In this document: piece by piece, positions 7,762-15,856 of the stretch
Layout of the letters: the number at the start of each line of letters is the position of its first letter
How positions within the stretch are numbered: the first letter of the stretch is position 1
Assembly (NCBI GenBank): GCA_965214435.1
Contig: OZ243960.1
Location: forward strand, 2,604,001-2,668,000
Direction of reading: 5' to 3'
Length of the DNA stretch: 64,000 nt
DNA from: Rubrobacter_A sp965214435
GTDB taxonomy: Bacteria > Actinomycetota > Rubrobacteria > Rubrobacterales > Rubrobacteraceae
Translations under genes and position numbers: made by a program
Notes under the pieces: generated by a model
Seen by the model: the letters and a program-made list of their open reading frames with translations, nothing else
Database searches by the model: none
Told to the model about the DNA's origin: nothing

Positions 7762-8868
7762 CTAGCTCTCCTCAGTCTCTTCGTTGCCACTATTCTCGTC
7801 CGCCCCGGCGCTCTCCTCTTCATCGACCGGCGAAGGTTCCTCAGCCGTTTCGGACTCTTCTACAGCCCCCTCGATGTCCAACGAACCGCTCCCGACACTC
7901 TCACCAGCCGCACTCTCGCTGTCGGAGATTTCGCTGCTGCCGTTAGTGCTCTCACTGCTAGCATTGCCATTGGTGCTCTCTCCGGAAGCTCCCTCAGCGC
8001 CGGTTTCACTGGCGGCCGGGCGGTCGGCGGGCGTCTGGACAAAGGAGCTTTCGGCATCGGCGGTTATGGCATCCCGCTCGGTCCGTTCGCTCTGGTCGAC
8101 GACCTCTGTAGAGACCATCGCCTCCTCGACCGCTGGCGGTATTGGCCGTTCCTCGTTCGGGATCGCGTCTTCGCCCCCTCCGGCAAGTATCGCGTTGGCG
8201 ACCAGCTTGGTGATCATGTTGATCGAGCGTATAGCGTCGTCGTTGCCCGGTATTACGTAGTCGATAACGTCCGGGTCGCAGTTGGTATCCGTGAGCGCGA
8301 CAACCGGTATCCGGAGCCGGTTGGCCTCTTTTACCATCAACTCCTCGCGCTTGGGGTCCACCACGAACACCGCTCCCGGCAGACGGTCCATCTCGGTGAT
8401 ACCCGCGAAGTTACGCCGCAGCTTCTGGTATTCGCGGTGGAGCGCAAACCACTCCCGCCCGGTGCGCGCCTCTTCGGGTGTTTCATCGACCGCCGCCGCG
8501 AGCGTTACGAAATGCTGGATGCGCGGCCGGATGGTCTGGAAGTTCGTCAGCATCCCGCCGATATACCGCTCGGCGACGTAGGGCTGCCCGCTGCGCATGG
8601 CCTGCTCCGCGATAGTAAGCTGGGCCTGCTTTTTCGTGCCTACGAACAGAACCTCCCGGCCGGCGGCCGAAACGTCCCGCAAAAACGCCAGCCCCCGGTC
8701 GAGTAGGGTGAGCGTCTGGTCGAGGTCTATAATGTGCACCCCGGCCCGCTCCGCGAAGATGTACCGCTTCATTTTGGGGTTCCACCGCCGGGCCTGGTGT
8801 CCGAAATGGACCCCGGCTTCCAGCAGTTCCCGGACGCCGATCTGCTCGGCGGTTACCGTGTTTTCCAC
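7762..8868 (-). CDS. rpsB: 30S ribosomal protein S2 with long acidic tail
   Basis: S2 binds late on the 30S platform. The conserved core runs from VRELLEAGVHFGHQARRWNPKM through FVGTKKQAQ, RYIGGMLTNFQTI and DPKREELMVKEANRL to ALTDTNCDPDVIDYVIPGNDDA. After about residue 240 the product continues with some 125 residues of Ser/Glu/Gly/Asn-rich low-complexity sequence (for example GESTNGNASSESTNGSS), giving 368 residues against about 250 in most bacteria. Start is GTG at 8868, downstream of AAGGAG with a long spacer. The upstream leader is structured (see 8889-8962). Confidence 0.94.
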   Translation of the reverse strand: MENTVTAEQIGVRELLEAGVHFGHQARRWNPKMKRYIFAERAGVHIIDLDQTLTLLDRGLAFLRDVSAAGREVLFVGTKKQAQLTIAEQAMRSGQPYVAERYIGGMLTNFQTIRPRIQHFVTLAAAVDETPEEARTGREWFALHREYQKLRRNFAGITEMDRLPGAVFVVDPKREELMVKEANRLRIPVVALTDTNCDPDVIDYVIPGNDDAIRSINMITKLVANAILAGGGEDAIPNEERPIPPAVEEAMVSTEVVDQSERTERDAITADAESSFVQTPADRPAASETGAEGASGESTNGNASSESTNGSSEISDSESAAGESVGSGSLDIEGAVEESETAEEPSPVDEEESAGADENSGNEETEES

Positions 8869-8888
8869 AGTTTTCTAACACTCCTTTT

Positions 8889-8962
8889 CAGGTGGTTGAT
8901 ACCCTCCGCCCGCGCCTCGCAATCCGCACTGTTCCAAAGGAATGTTTCCGGATCACCACCTG
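8889..8962 (-). promoter_or_regulatory. Structured 5' leader of rpsB (candidate ribosomal-protein autoregulation site)
   Basis: On the minus strand CAGGTGGTGAT (962-952) can pair with ATCAACCACCTG (900-889) with a single bulge, enclosing ATCCG/CGGAT and a small TTCC-TTT-GGAA hairpin. The 3' arm of the long stem ends three bases before the AAGGAG ribosome-binding site. This arrangement is typical of ribosomal-protein leaders that control translation by feedback. I saw the pairings by eye; the regulatory role is inference, and I do not match it to a named RNA family. Confidence 0.5.
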
Positions 8963-9006
8963 GGCCACGACTTTCTAGAAAGCTGCCGGCCTCCGGCGGG
9001 CGTGTG

Positions 9007-9035
9007 TAATTAAAGCTTTGCAGATGTTAGCACAA
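9007..9035 (-). promoter_or_regulatory. Possible promoter for rpsB operon
   Basis: TTGTGC (9035-9030) with TAATTA (9012-9007) at 17-base spacing, or TTTAAT (9014-9009) at 15. It lies upstream of the structured leader and between the rpsB operon and the preceding sigma-factor gene. The match is only moderate. Confidence 0.35.
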
Positions 9036-9079
9036 GGACCGGGGGGCTTCTAGCGGCCGCCGCCGGTAAACCCGGTGTT

Positions 9080-9919
9080 CTAGTTCAGCCCGCCGCCATA
9101 GGCGAGAGACCCGTCGGATAGCCGCTCCCGGAGCTTCTTGAGCGCCCGGCGCAGTATCTGGGAGATACGACCCTCGGTGAGGTTCAGGGCCCGCCCGATC
9201 TCCTTTAAAGTCAGGCCCTCATAGAAGTAGAAGGTGGCGACGAGGCGCTCCTGCTCCTCCAGAGTGTCTATAGCACCGACGAGCTGATCCCGCAGGTCGG
9301 AGCGATTCGCCTCGGACTGTGGGTCTTTCGCCTCTTTGTCGACCACGAGCGCCTGAAACTCGACCCCGATACCCCCGTCCACCTCAAGGCGCGACTCCAG
9401 CGAGGTAACCTGGGAGCGGGCATACTGCTCCAGAAAGCTGCGGTGCTCTTCGACATCGACGCCGAGCTCTTCAGCCACCTCTTCTACCGTCGGGGTCCGG
9501 CGCAAATCCTGCCCTAGCCTGGCGGTTGCCCGCTCTATCTCCTGAGCCCGCACCCGTACCCGCCGCGGCACCCAGTCCTCCCGCCGCAACTCGTCGAGTA
9601 TCGCCCACCGGATCTTCGAGATAGCGTAGGACTCGAACTTCGCTTTGCGATCCGGGTCAAAAGTCTCTATAGCGTCCAGCAACCCTACAATCCCCCAGGA
9701 GTAGAGGTCTTGCTGCTCCAAAGCGCCCGTCATCCGGGCCGACACCCGGCTCGCCACGTACTTGACTAGCGGCGAGTAGTTGACGACGAGCCGGTCCCGC
9801 AACCCGTTCGACCGACGCTCCAACTCGTCGCGGACTGGATCCCCGTTATCCAACGCGGCTTGCTGCTGGCGCAGTTCCAAATACCGGCTCCAGAGACGAC
9901 CGACGGTCTGGCCGCTCAC
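9080..9919 (-). CDS. FliA/WhiG-family RNA polymerase sigma factor
   Basis: A group 3 sigma factor of the sigma-28 type. Region 2 reads VVNYSPLVKYVASRVSAR, LEQQDLYSWGIVGLLDAIET and FDPDRKAKFESYAISKIRWA; the next segment (AILDELRREDWVPRRVRVRA) is strongly WhiG/FliA-like; region 4 has LEEQERLVATFYFYEGLTLK and a helix-turn-helix ending in EGRISQILRRALKKLRERL. 279 residues, normal length. In other bacteria this type controls motility or sporulation; neither is visible here, so the regulon is unknown. Its GTG start overlaps the dprA stop (GTGA), coupling it to dprA-comM, an order known from other actinobacteria. Confidence 0.9.
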   Translation of the reverse strand: MSGQTVGRLWSRYLELRQQQAALDNGDPVRDELERRSNGLRDRLVVNYSPLVKYVASRVSARMTGALEQQDLYSWGIVGLLDAIETFDPDRKAKFESYAISKIRWAILDELRREDWVPRRVRVRAQEIERATARLGQDLRRTPTVEEVAEELGVDVEEHRSFLEQYARSQVTSLESRLEVDGGIGVEFQALVVDKEAKDPQSEANRSDLRDQLVGAIDTLEEQERLVATFYFYEGLTLKEIGRALNLTEGRISQILRRALKKLRERLSDGSLAYGGGLN

Positions 9920-11028
9920 CGGCCCCGCCTCACAAACGCGCCGGCGGCATCGCGCGACACGTAACCTTTCAACTCCAGCAGCGCCAGCGCGGAGAGCACC
10001 TCCCGCATCTGGATGCGGCTGCGCCCGGCAACCACGTCGGCCCCCGTGGACTCAAAACCGACTCCGGCCAGCACCGCCGCCTCTTTCTCCGGAAGTTCTT
10101 CCGGAACAGGACCGGAATTTATCGGGTTGGTATCGGCGGGCGTCGGAAGTTTCTCCTGCCGGGGGGCGACGGCTTCGACAAACTCCGGCACGTCCCACAG
10201 GACTCCGGCCCCGTCGCCGAGAAGCTTGTTCGAGCCCCGGCATTCGGCGGAGCTCAGAGGTCCGGGGACCGCCCACACATCGCAGCCGGAGTCGAGCGCG
10301 TGGCGGGCGGTGATCAAGGCTCCACTGCGCTCGGCGGCTTCCACGACCACCACGGTCTCCGAGAGACCGGCGATTACCCGGTTGCGGGCCGGAAAGCGCC
10401 AGTGCAGCGGCGCTTCCCCGAGGTAATACTCCGAAACGAGCGCCCCGTTGTCGGCGACTTTCTCGAAGAGATCCCGATTGGTCCGCGGGTAGACCACGTC
10501 TATCCCGCAACCGAGTACGCCGGCCACCGGTCCGCCAGCTTCCAGCGCCCCCTCATGGGCAGCGGCGTCGATCCCGAGAGCCAGCCCGCTCGCCACGCAC
10601 ACCCCCCGCTCGCCGAGCGCCCGCCCGATGTTCCGGGCGTTCTCCCGCCCCGAGACGGTAGCCTTGCGCGAGCCGACCAGGGCTACCACCGGACCACCCG
10701 GAACCTCGCCACCCACGAATAGCGCCGGCGGCGGGTCGGATGTCTCCCGCAGTCGCTCCGGGTAACCAGAGTCGGCGGGTGTCAGAGCGTAGAGATCCTT
10801 CTCCGCGAGCTTTGCCAGGATGTCGCCAACTTGGAACTCCTGCTGAAGGTCCTCGAATATTCTTCTACCGCGGGCTGTCAGTCGCAGCCGCTCACCAGCT
10901 TCCTGTATGGTCATGCCGGGTACTTCCGAGGGTTTGGTTTCTCCGAGGCGGCGCATCAGGCTCGCGCCGGTGCGCGCCTGCAACAGCGCGAGGAAGAGGT
11001 ACCCGGCCCGCTCGCTACCGGTCGACAA
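9916..11028 (-). CDS. dprA: DNA-processing protein DprA
   Basis: DprA protects incoming single-stranded DNA and loads RecA during natural transformation. The 370-residue protein has an N-terminal helical (SAM/HhH-like) region, the Rossmann-like core with VALVGSRKATVSGRENARNI and VASGLALGIDAAAHEGAL, GVLGCGIDVVYPRTNRDLF, YYLGEAPLHWRFPARNRVIAGL and ERSGALITARHALD, and a C-terminal winged-helix segment (IQMREVLSALALLELKGYV). Start is TTG at 11028, overlapping the end of comM by 14 bases. Together with comM it suggests, but does not prove, competence. Confidence 0.93.
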   Translation of the reverse strand: MSTGSERAGYLFLALLQARTGASLMRRLGETKPSEVPGMTIQEAGERLRLTARGRRIFEDLQQEFQVGDILAKLAEKDLYALTPADSGYPERLRETSDPPPALFVGGEVPGGPVVALVGSRKATVSGRENARNIGRALGERGVCVASGLALGIDAAAHEGALEAGGPVAGVLGCGIDVVYPRTNRDLFEKVADNGALVSEYYLGEAPLHWRFPARNRVIAGLSETVVVVEAAERSGALITARHALDSGCDVWAVPGPLSSAECRGSNKLLGDGAGVLWDVPEFVEAVAPRQEKLPTPADTNPINSGPVPEELPEKEAAVLAGVGFESTGADVVAGRSRIQMREVLSALALLELKGYVSRDAAGAFVRRGR

Positions 11029-12532
11029 AGCTCGACCTCCGATAGTTCAGCGCTTCGGCGAGGTGCTCGACGGCGATATCCTTTTCGCCCGCGAGGTCTG
11101 CGATAGTCCGCGCTACCCGCAGGATCCTGTCGTGAGCCCGCCCCGAGAGCCCGAGCCGGTCTATGGCTTGCGAGAACAGGGCCTCGGAGTCTTTCCCGAG
11201 CGCGCACACCTCGCGTAGCCGCCGCCCGGCGAGCGCCGCGTTGGAGCAACCCTGCCGGGAGGTCTGTGCCTCGCGGGCGGCGGCGACCCGCTCCCTTATA
11301 AACTCTGATGGTTCGGCGGTCTCCTCGCCGCGCAGTTCCTCGCGGGTCAGGCGCGGCACGTCGACAAACAAGTCCACGCGGTCCATTAGGGGACCGGAGA
11401 TCCTGCCCTGATACCGCTCTATCTGACCGGCCGAGCACCGGCAAGTCCTTCTCCGGTCCCCGGCATACCCGCAAGGACACGGGTTCATGGAACAGACGAG
11501 CGTTACCCGGGCCGGATACGTCAGCGTGGCCGCGACCCGCGAGATGGTCACCCGGCCATCCTCCAGCGGCTGCCGCAAGACCTCCAGCGTGCCGCGGCTG
11601 AACTCGGGGAACTCGTCGAGAAATAACACCCCGTTGTGGGCGAGAGAGACCTGGCCGGGGCGGGGGTTACTCCCGCCGCCCACGAGGCCTGAGGTCGAGA
11701 TGGTGTGGTGGGGCGCCCGGAACGGACGGCGGGTTACGAGGGAGCCGCGGCTTTCTCCGGCGGCGCTGTGCACCTTGGTTACCTCTACGCTCTCGTCAAC
11801 GCTCAAGGGTGGCAGTATGCCGGGAAGCCGCCGCGCCAGCATGGTCTTGCCAGAACCCGGAGGTCCGCTGAGAAGAACGTTGTGCCCGCCGGCCGCCGTG
11901 ACCTCCAGCGCCCGCTTGGCATACCGCTGGCCCGCGACGTCGGCAAAGTCTTCCAAGGTATCTACGCCGTCGGCAGACGAATGTTCGCTGCTAGCCGGAC
12001 GCACCGGAGTACCGTCTCCGCCGGAGAGTAGCTCGACCGCTTCCCGCAGGCTTTCTACGCCGTAGACCTCCACCCCGCTCTCTATGGCGGCGGCTTCCGG
12101 GGCGTCAACGTCCGGCAGGATCAACCGCCCAAGCTTCTCTCTTTTAGCGCCCTCGGCCATCGACAGAGCACCCCTAATACGACGCAGCGCGCCGTCCAGG
12201 GAAAGCTCGCCGACGATCCCAACACCCCGGAGGCTGTCTACGGGGAGGTGCCCGGCCGCCGCGAGCACGGCGAGCGCTATCGGCAGGTCGAAAGCCGGCC
12301 CCTCCTTGCGGATGCTGGCCGGGGCGAGGTTTACTATGACCTTTTTCGTAGGGAACTTATAGCCGCTGTTGGAGATAGCGACCCGGACCCGCTCCCGGGC
12401 CTCCTGTACGGCGGTATCCGGCAGACCCACGATAGAGAACCCGGGCAGACCAGAGCTGACGTCTACCTCCACCTCAACCGGCAGGGCATCTATGCCAGAC
12501 AGACTTAAACTAAGCGCCCGAGACACCGACAT
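11015..12532 (-). CDS. comM: ComM/YifB-family Mg-chelatase-like AAA+ ATPase
   Basis: ComM is a hexameric helicase that helps branch migration during transformation. The 505-residue product starts with the Lon-like ChlI domain (GIDALPVEVEVDVSSGLPGF, GLPDTAVQEARERVRVAI), then the AAA+ part with Walker A GPPGSGKTMLARRLPG, ATPase motif HNGVLFLDEFPEF, sensor segment LVCSMNPCPCGYAGD with clustered cysteines, and a C-terminal lid (SGRAHDRILRVARTIADLAG). Normal length. It heads a comM-dprA-sigma transcript and has its own upstream region (12533-12690). Confidence 0.94.
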   Translation of the reverse strand: MSVSRALSLSLSGIDALPVEVEVDVSSGLPGFSIVGLPDTAVQEARERVRVAISNSGYKFPTKKVIVNLAPASIRKEGPAFDLPIALAVLAAAGHLPVDSLRGVGIVGELSLDGALRRIRGALSMAEGAKREKLGRLILPDVDAPEAAAIESGVEVYGVESLREAVELLSGGDGTPVRPASSEHSSADGVDTLEDFADVAGQRYAKRALEVTAAGGHNVLLSGPPGSGKTMLARRLPGILPPLSVDESVEVTKVHSAAGESRGSLVTRRPFRAPHHTISTSGLVGGGSNPRPGQVSLAHNGVLFLDEFPEFSRGTLEVLRQPLEDGRVTISRVAATLTYPARVTLVCSMNPCPCGYAGDRRRTCRCSAGQIERYQGRISGPLMDRVDLFVDVPRLTREELRGEETAEPSEFIRERVAAAREAQTSRQGCSNAALAGRRLREVCALGKDSEALFSQAIDRLGLSGRAHDRILRVARTIADLAGEKDIAVEHLAEALNYRRSSFVDR

Positions 12533-12612
12533 TCTTTAAGGCACCAAATCCTTACTATGGCTGTTTTACAAACCCTCCTCGCCAACCCGGGTCCCCGGTG
12601 CGAAGCTAAGCC

Positions 12613-12642
12613 AGTTTAGTCTAAAACTAAATTGCGTTGCAA
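12613..12642 (-). promoter_or_regulatory. Possible promoter/operator before comM
   Basis: In the 158-base gap before comM, TTGCAA (12642-12637) and TAAACT (12618-12613) stand 18 bases apart on the minus strand. Two palindromes overlap it: GTTGCAAGCAAC (12636-12647) across the -35, and AGTTTAGTCTAAAACT (12613-12628), imperfect, across the -10. They may be operator sites for the comM-dprA transcript. Weak evidence by eye. Confidence 0.3.
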
Positions 12643-12690
12643 GCAACATATCAGTCGCCGAGATAAGTGTATTAATTTTTACACTAACGG

Positions 12691-13041
12691 TTAAAAGGCA
12701 TCTTTGAGGTGGCTTACCTTAGGGGTAGAGTCACGGAGCAGGATGCCGACGACATCGAAACGTGCCTCCTCGAAGTCCGGCTCTCTGGAGGCCAGGTACT
12801 GCTCGGCGCAGGCCCGGATCCTCTCTTGCTTGCGCGGTGTCACGGCTTCCGCGGGTTCACCGAAACCCGTGCCCCGTCGCAGTTTGACCTCGACAAAAAC
12901 GAGTACCGGTCCGTGGCGCAGGATCAGGTCTATCTCTCCCGAGCGAGTCCGGTAGTTGCGTTCAAGGAGCGTATAGCCCCGCTCCCTCAGATACCGCAGC
13001 GCCAGGTCTTCACCCCGGCCCCCGATCCTGCTGTTATACAA
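12691..13041 (-). CDS. yraN: YraN/UPF0102 endonuclease-like protein
   Basis: A small predicted nuclease-fold protein of unknown role (UPF0102). The 116 residues carry the family core: GEDLALRYLRERGYTLLERN, RTRSGEIDLILRHG and LVFVEVKLRRG, matching the GE(I/L)DLI...VFVEVK restriction-endonuclease-like active site, followed by RKQERIRACAEQYL. It follows rnhB by three bases, the order rnhB-yraN-comM-dprA seen in many Gram-positive bacteria. Confidence 0.9.
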   Translation of the reverse strand: MYNSRIGGRGEDLALRYLRERGYTLLERNYRTRSGEIDLILRHGPVLVFVEVKLRRGTGFGEPAEAVTPRKQERIRACAEQYLASREPDFEEARFDVVGILLRDSTPKVSHLKDAF

Positions 13042-13044
13042 AAA

Positions 13045-13677
13045 TCAGGCTCCGACCCCGGCGTAGCTCAACCGGTGTACCCGGCACGGCCCGAACTCCG
13101 CCAACGCCGCCCGGTGCTCGCGGGTGCCGTAACCTTTGTTCCGCTCGAAGCCGTACCCCTCGTGGCACTGAGAAAGAAACCGCATCACCCCGTCCCGCAG
13201 TACCTTGGCGACTATGCTCGCGGCAGCCACCGCAGCACTCCTGGAATCCGCCCGGCTCAAGCACTCGACTCCCGGACCGAGCTTTAAGTTTCCATCCGCC
13301 AGCCGGCAACCAGCGGTATCCACGAGCATCGACAGGGCCCGCCCCAACGCCTCACGGTTCGCCATCCCCACCCCGTGACGGTCGATCCACCACGCCGGGA
13401 AAGAGACCACCGAGAAAGCCTCGGCCTCACCGAGCACCGCCCCGTAGAGGTCTTCCCGCCTGGACTCGCGCAGGACTTTAGAGTCGTCGAGACCCGGTAT
13501 CTCCGTTTCTCCAAGCACAACGGCCGCCGCAACGAGGGGACCGGCGAACGCCCCGCGCCCGGCTTCATCGGCTCCGGCAAGCGGTCCGCCGCGCTCCAGC
13601 GACCACGCCGCGTCAAAAACGTATAGTGGTGAACGAAGAGTGTTCTTAGAGTGCTCCCCGTTTGCGCTACCGGTCAA
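13045..13677 (-). CDS. rnhB: Ribonuclease HII
   Basis: RNase HII cleaves RNA-DNA hybrids and single ribonucleotides in DNA. The catalytic start motif reads LAGADEAGRGAFAGPLVAAA (DEAGRG), followed by GLDDSKVLRESRRE; a conserved acidic residue lies in LADGNLKLGP, the ASIVAKVLRD segment follows, and YGFERNKGYGTREH lies near the C-terminus. 210 residues, normal. Lies five bases after the rplS stop. Confidence 0.93.
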   Translation of the reverse strand: MTGSANGEHSKNTLRSPLYVFDAAWSLERGGPLAGADEAGRGAFAGPLVAAAVVLGETEIPGLDDSKVLRESRREDLYGAVLGEAEAFSVVSFPAWWIDRHGVGMANREALGRALSMLVDTAGCRLADGNLKLGPGVECLSRADSRSAAVAAASIVAKVLRDGVMRFLSQCHEGYGFERNKGYGTREHRAALAEFGPCRVHRLSYAGVGA

Positions 13678-13682
13678 TGATC

Positions 13683-14009
13683 CTAGCGGGCCTTCTTTAC
13701 CCGGGCCTTCTTGCCGACCTTCTGGCGGATGTAGTAGATCTTGGACTGCCGGACGTCGCCGCGGGAGACCATTTCTATACTGGCTATTTTCGGGGAGTGT
13801 AGCGGGAAGATCCGCTCGACCGCGACCCCGAAGGAGTTTTTTCGTACCACGAAAGTCTCGTTTATACCGCTGCCTTTACGGCTCAGACACAAGCCCTCAA
13901 AGCTCTGTACCCTCTGGCGGTTACCCTCGATCACGCGGTAGTTAACCCGGATCGTATCTCCAGGCCGGAAGATCGTCTCAGGCGCGGTTATATTCTCGCT
14001 GGTTATCAT
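13683..14009 (-). CDS. rplS: 50S ribosomal protein L19
   Basis: L19 lies at the 30S-50S interface. The 108 residues include FRPGDTIRVNYRVIEGNRQR, QSFEGLCLSRKGSGINETFV, FPLHSPKIASIEMVSRGDVR and the basic end YYIRQKVGKKARVKKAR. Standard position after trmD. Confidence 0.96.
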   Translation of the reverse strand: MITSENITAPETIFRPGDTIRVNYRVIEGNRQRVQSFEGLCLSRKGSGINETFVVRKNSFGVAVERIFPLHSPKIASIEMVSRGDVRQSKIYYIRQKVGKKARVKKAR

Positions 14010-14053
14010 CTATGGCTCCTCTCGTACGGTTTATCTGCGTAAACCGGGATCTT

Positions 14054-14791
14054 CTACGACTCTTGCCCCGGCATCTCTCCGCGGGCTCGCGCCCGGTTCC
14101 GGGAGTCGCGCTCGCGCCAAGCCCGGATCTTTGCATGATCGCCGGATAATAGCACGCCCGGGACCGCGGCTCCATCCCACTCGGCCGGTCGCGTGTACTG
14201 CGCCGGCCCCAGAATGCCCTCGGCGGAAAAGCTCTCTCCCACCAGACTCTCTCGGTTCCCGAGCGCCCCGTCGATACGCCGGATCACCGCGTCCGCCAGC
14301 GCCGCCGCCGCTATTTCTCCGCCGGACAGAACGAAGTCCCCGAGTGAGAATCCACCGCTCGCCAACTCCGTCCGCACCCTCTCGTCCATGCCTTCATAGC
14401 GGCCGCACAACAGCGTAAGGCTCTCTACCATCGCAAGCTCTTCCACGTACTCCTGGTTCAACCTCCGTCCACCGGGCTCCGCGACCAGAACCCGCCGCTT
14501 CCCGCAGACCCGCCGGGCCGGGACTCTATAAACTTCTTCTAACGCCCGGGCCACCACGTCGACCCGGACGACCATCCCGGCCCCGCCGCCGAAAGGCATG
14601 TCGTCGATCCGGCCTTTAGGCGCATACCGCCGCAGATCAAAGGTCCTCAGGCCCACGAGACCCCGCTCTATAGCCCGTCCGACGACCCCTACCCGCAGCG
14701 CAGACTCTACCGCTTCGGGGAAAACACAGAATATGTCGATGCTCTGACCGGAGACGGTCTCGCAAGCGGACGCTTCTTGCACGAAGAACAA
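14054..14791 (-). CDS. trmD: tRNA (guanine-37-N1)-methyltransferase TrmD
   Basis: TrmD methylates G37 of tRNAs next to the anticodon, preventing frameshifts. The 245-residue SPOUT-class product shows DIFCVFPEAVESALRVGVVG, DMPFGGGAGMVV, LCGRYEGMDERV and the knot segment GGFSLGDFVLSGGEIAAAAL, followed by GVLLSGDHAKIRAWRERDS. It follows rimM by 12 bases. No missing motif. Confidence 0.94.
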   Translation of the reverse strand: MFFVQEASACETVSGQSIDIFCVFPEAVESALRVGVVGRAIERGLVGLRTFDLRRYAPKGRIDDMPFGGGAGMVVRVDVVARALEEVYRVPARRVCGKRRVLVAEPGGRRLNQEYVEELAMVESLTLLCGRYEGMDERVRTELASGGFSLGDFVLSGGEIAAAALADAVIRRIDGALGNRESLVGESFSAEGILGPAQYTRPAEWDGAAVPGVLLSGDHAKIRAWRERDSRNRARARGEMPGQES

Positions 14792-14803
14792 CCTCCACGG
14801 CGG

Positions 14804-15313
14804 CTACGCTCCGGTATCCTCCTCCGGCGGCCGCACTACTACATAGCCTTTTTCGAGGTCCACCTCCGGTACGTGCTCCAGAGTAAACGGTACGAAAAGC
14901 TCTTTGGGAGACTCCTCGCTCCGCACCACCAGAACCTCGTGGGCCGGGGTCTCAAATACTTCGGATACGACACCTAGCTCTTCATCTGTTTCGGATACGA
15001 CGGACAGTCCTGCAAGATCATCGACGTAGAACTCGCCGTCCTCCAGCGTATCCAGGTCCGCCCGGTCGAGTTGCAGTTCCGCGCCCCGCAGCGCGGAGGC
15101 CGCTTCCCGGCTATCCACGCCTTCAAAGTCCACCAGCAAGCCTTTCGGGGTCTCGCGAACCCGCGCTATTCGCCACCGGAAGCCGTCCGCGAATGGTTCT
15201 GCGCCTTCGCGCATGTGTCGCCCGGAGCCGGTCGCTTTTACCCGGACGGTGCCCCGGACACCGTGGGGCGCTCCAACGACACCGACGACTATTGGGTCGG
15301 GAATATCCTCCAC
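14804..15313 (-). CDS. rimM: 16S rRNA processing protein RimM
   Basis: RimM helps maturation of the 30S head domain. The 169 residues give an N-terminal barrel starting VVGVVGAPHGVRGTVRVKA, the FEGVDSREAASALRGAELQL segment, then the PRC barrel (DLAGLSVVSETDEELGVVSE, VPFTLEHVPEVDLEKGYVVV). Standard order rpsP-khpA-rimM-trmD-rplS. Confidence 0.93.
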   Translation of the reverse strand: MEDIPDPIVVGVVGAPHGVRGTVRVKATGSGRHMREGAEPFADGFRWRIARVRETPKGLLVDFEGVDSREAASALRGAELQLDRADLDTLEDGEFYVDDLAGLSVVSETDEELGVVSEVFETPAHEVLVVRSEESPKELFVPFTLEHVPEVDLEKGYVVVRPPEEDTGA

Positions 15314-15318
15314 GCGCT

Positions 15319-15558
15319 CTAGTCTATGACCTCCACGTAGACCCGCTTACCGGCCTTGACCGAAGCGGCCTTCATTACCGTCCGGATTGCCTTGACGATC
15401 CGCCCCTGCCGGCCGATGACCTTGCCGACGTCGCCGGACGCTACCCGCAGTTCAAGGTCTACCCGGTCCTCCGACTCGGTCCCCGACACCTCGACGCTGT
15501 CCGGGTCGTCTACCAGCGACCGGGCCAGGAAAGTTAGCAGATTCTCAAGACGCTGCAC
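15319..15558 (-). CDS. khpA: KhpA-type KH-domain RNA-binding protein
   Basis: A 79-residue single KH-domain protein. The KH loop reads VGKVIGRQGRIVKAIRTVMK. KhpA partners with KhpB in other Gram-positive bacteria and binds many RNAs, influencing cell division and elongation. It lies between rpsP and rimM as usual. Confidence 0.92.
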   Translation of the reverse strand: MQRLENLLTFLARSLVDDPDSVEVSGTESEDRVDLELRVASGDVGKVIGRQGRIVKAIRTVMKAASVKAGKRVYVEVID

Positions 15559-15565
15559 GCTGCTC

Positions 15566-15808
15566 CTAGAGAACGCCGGAGATCTTGAGCAGGTTCCTTA
15601 CCTGGTCCGTCGGCTGCGCGCCCCGGCTCAGCCACTCCCGCGCCCGCTCCTCGTTGACCTCGATGCGCGAGGGCTGGGTCTGCGGGTCGTAGCTCCCGAT
15701 ACGCTCGATGGAGCGCCCGTCCCGCGGGCTCCGGGCGTCCGCCACCACTATCCGGTAGAACGGAGCCTTTTTAGAACCGTACCTCGCTAGCCTGATCTTT
15801 ACCGCCAT
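15566..15808 (-). CDS. rpsP: 30S ribosomal protein S16
   Basis: S16 is an early 30S assembly protein. The 80 residues begin MAVKIRLARYGSKKAPFYRI, followed by ADARSPRDGRSIERIGSYDP and REWLSRGAQPTDQVRNLL. The frame remains open to 15853, but the ATG at 15808 matches the universal S16 N-terminus and follows AGGCAGGA. Confidence 0.96.
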   Translation of the reverse strand: MAVKIRLARYGSKKAPFYRIVVADARSPRDGRSIERIGSYDPQTQPSRIEVNEERAREWLSRGAQPTDQVRNLLKISGVL

Positions 15809-15856
15809 AGTAAATCCTGCCTTTCTTTCTGCTAACGTCGTATTGTTATACAACTT

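Noticed and set aside
6743..8706. Long open frames on the plus strand opposite pyrH, tsf and rpsB (up to 340 codons)
   Set aside because: They are antisense shadows caused by high GC; the minus-strand frames encode clear, full-length housekeeping proteins and the plus-strand products show no known motif.
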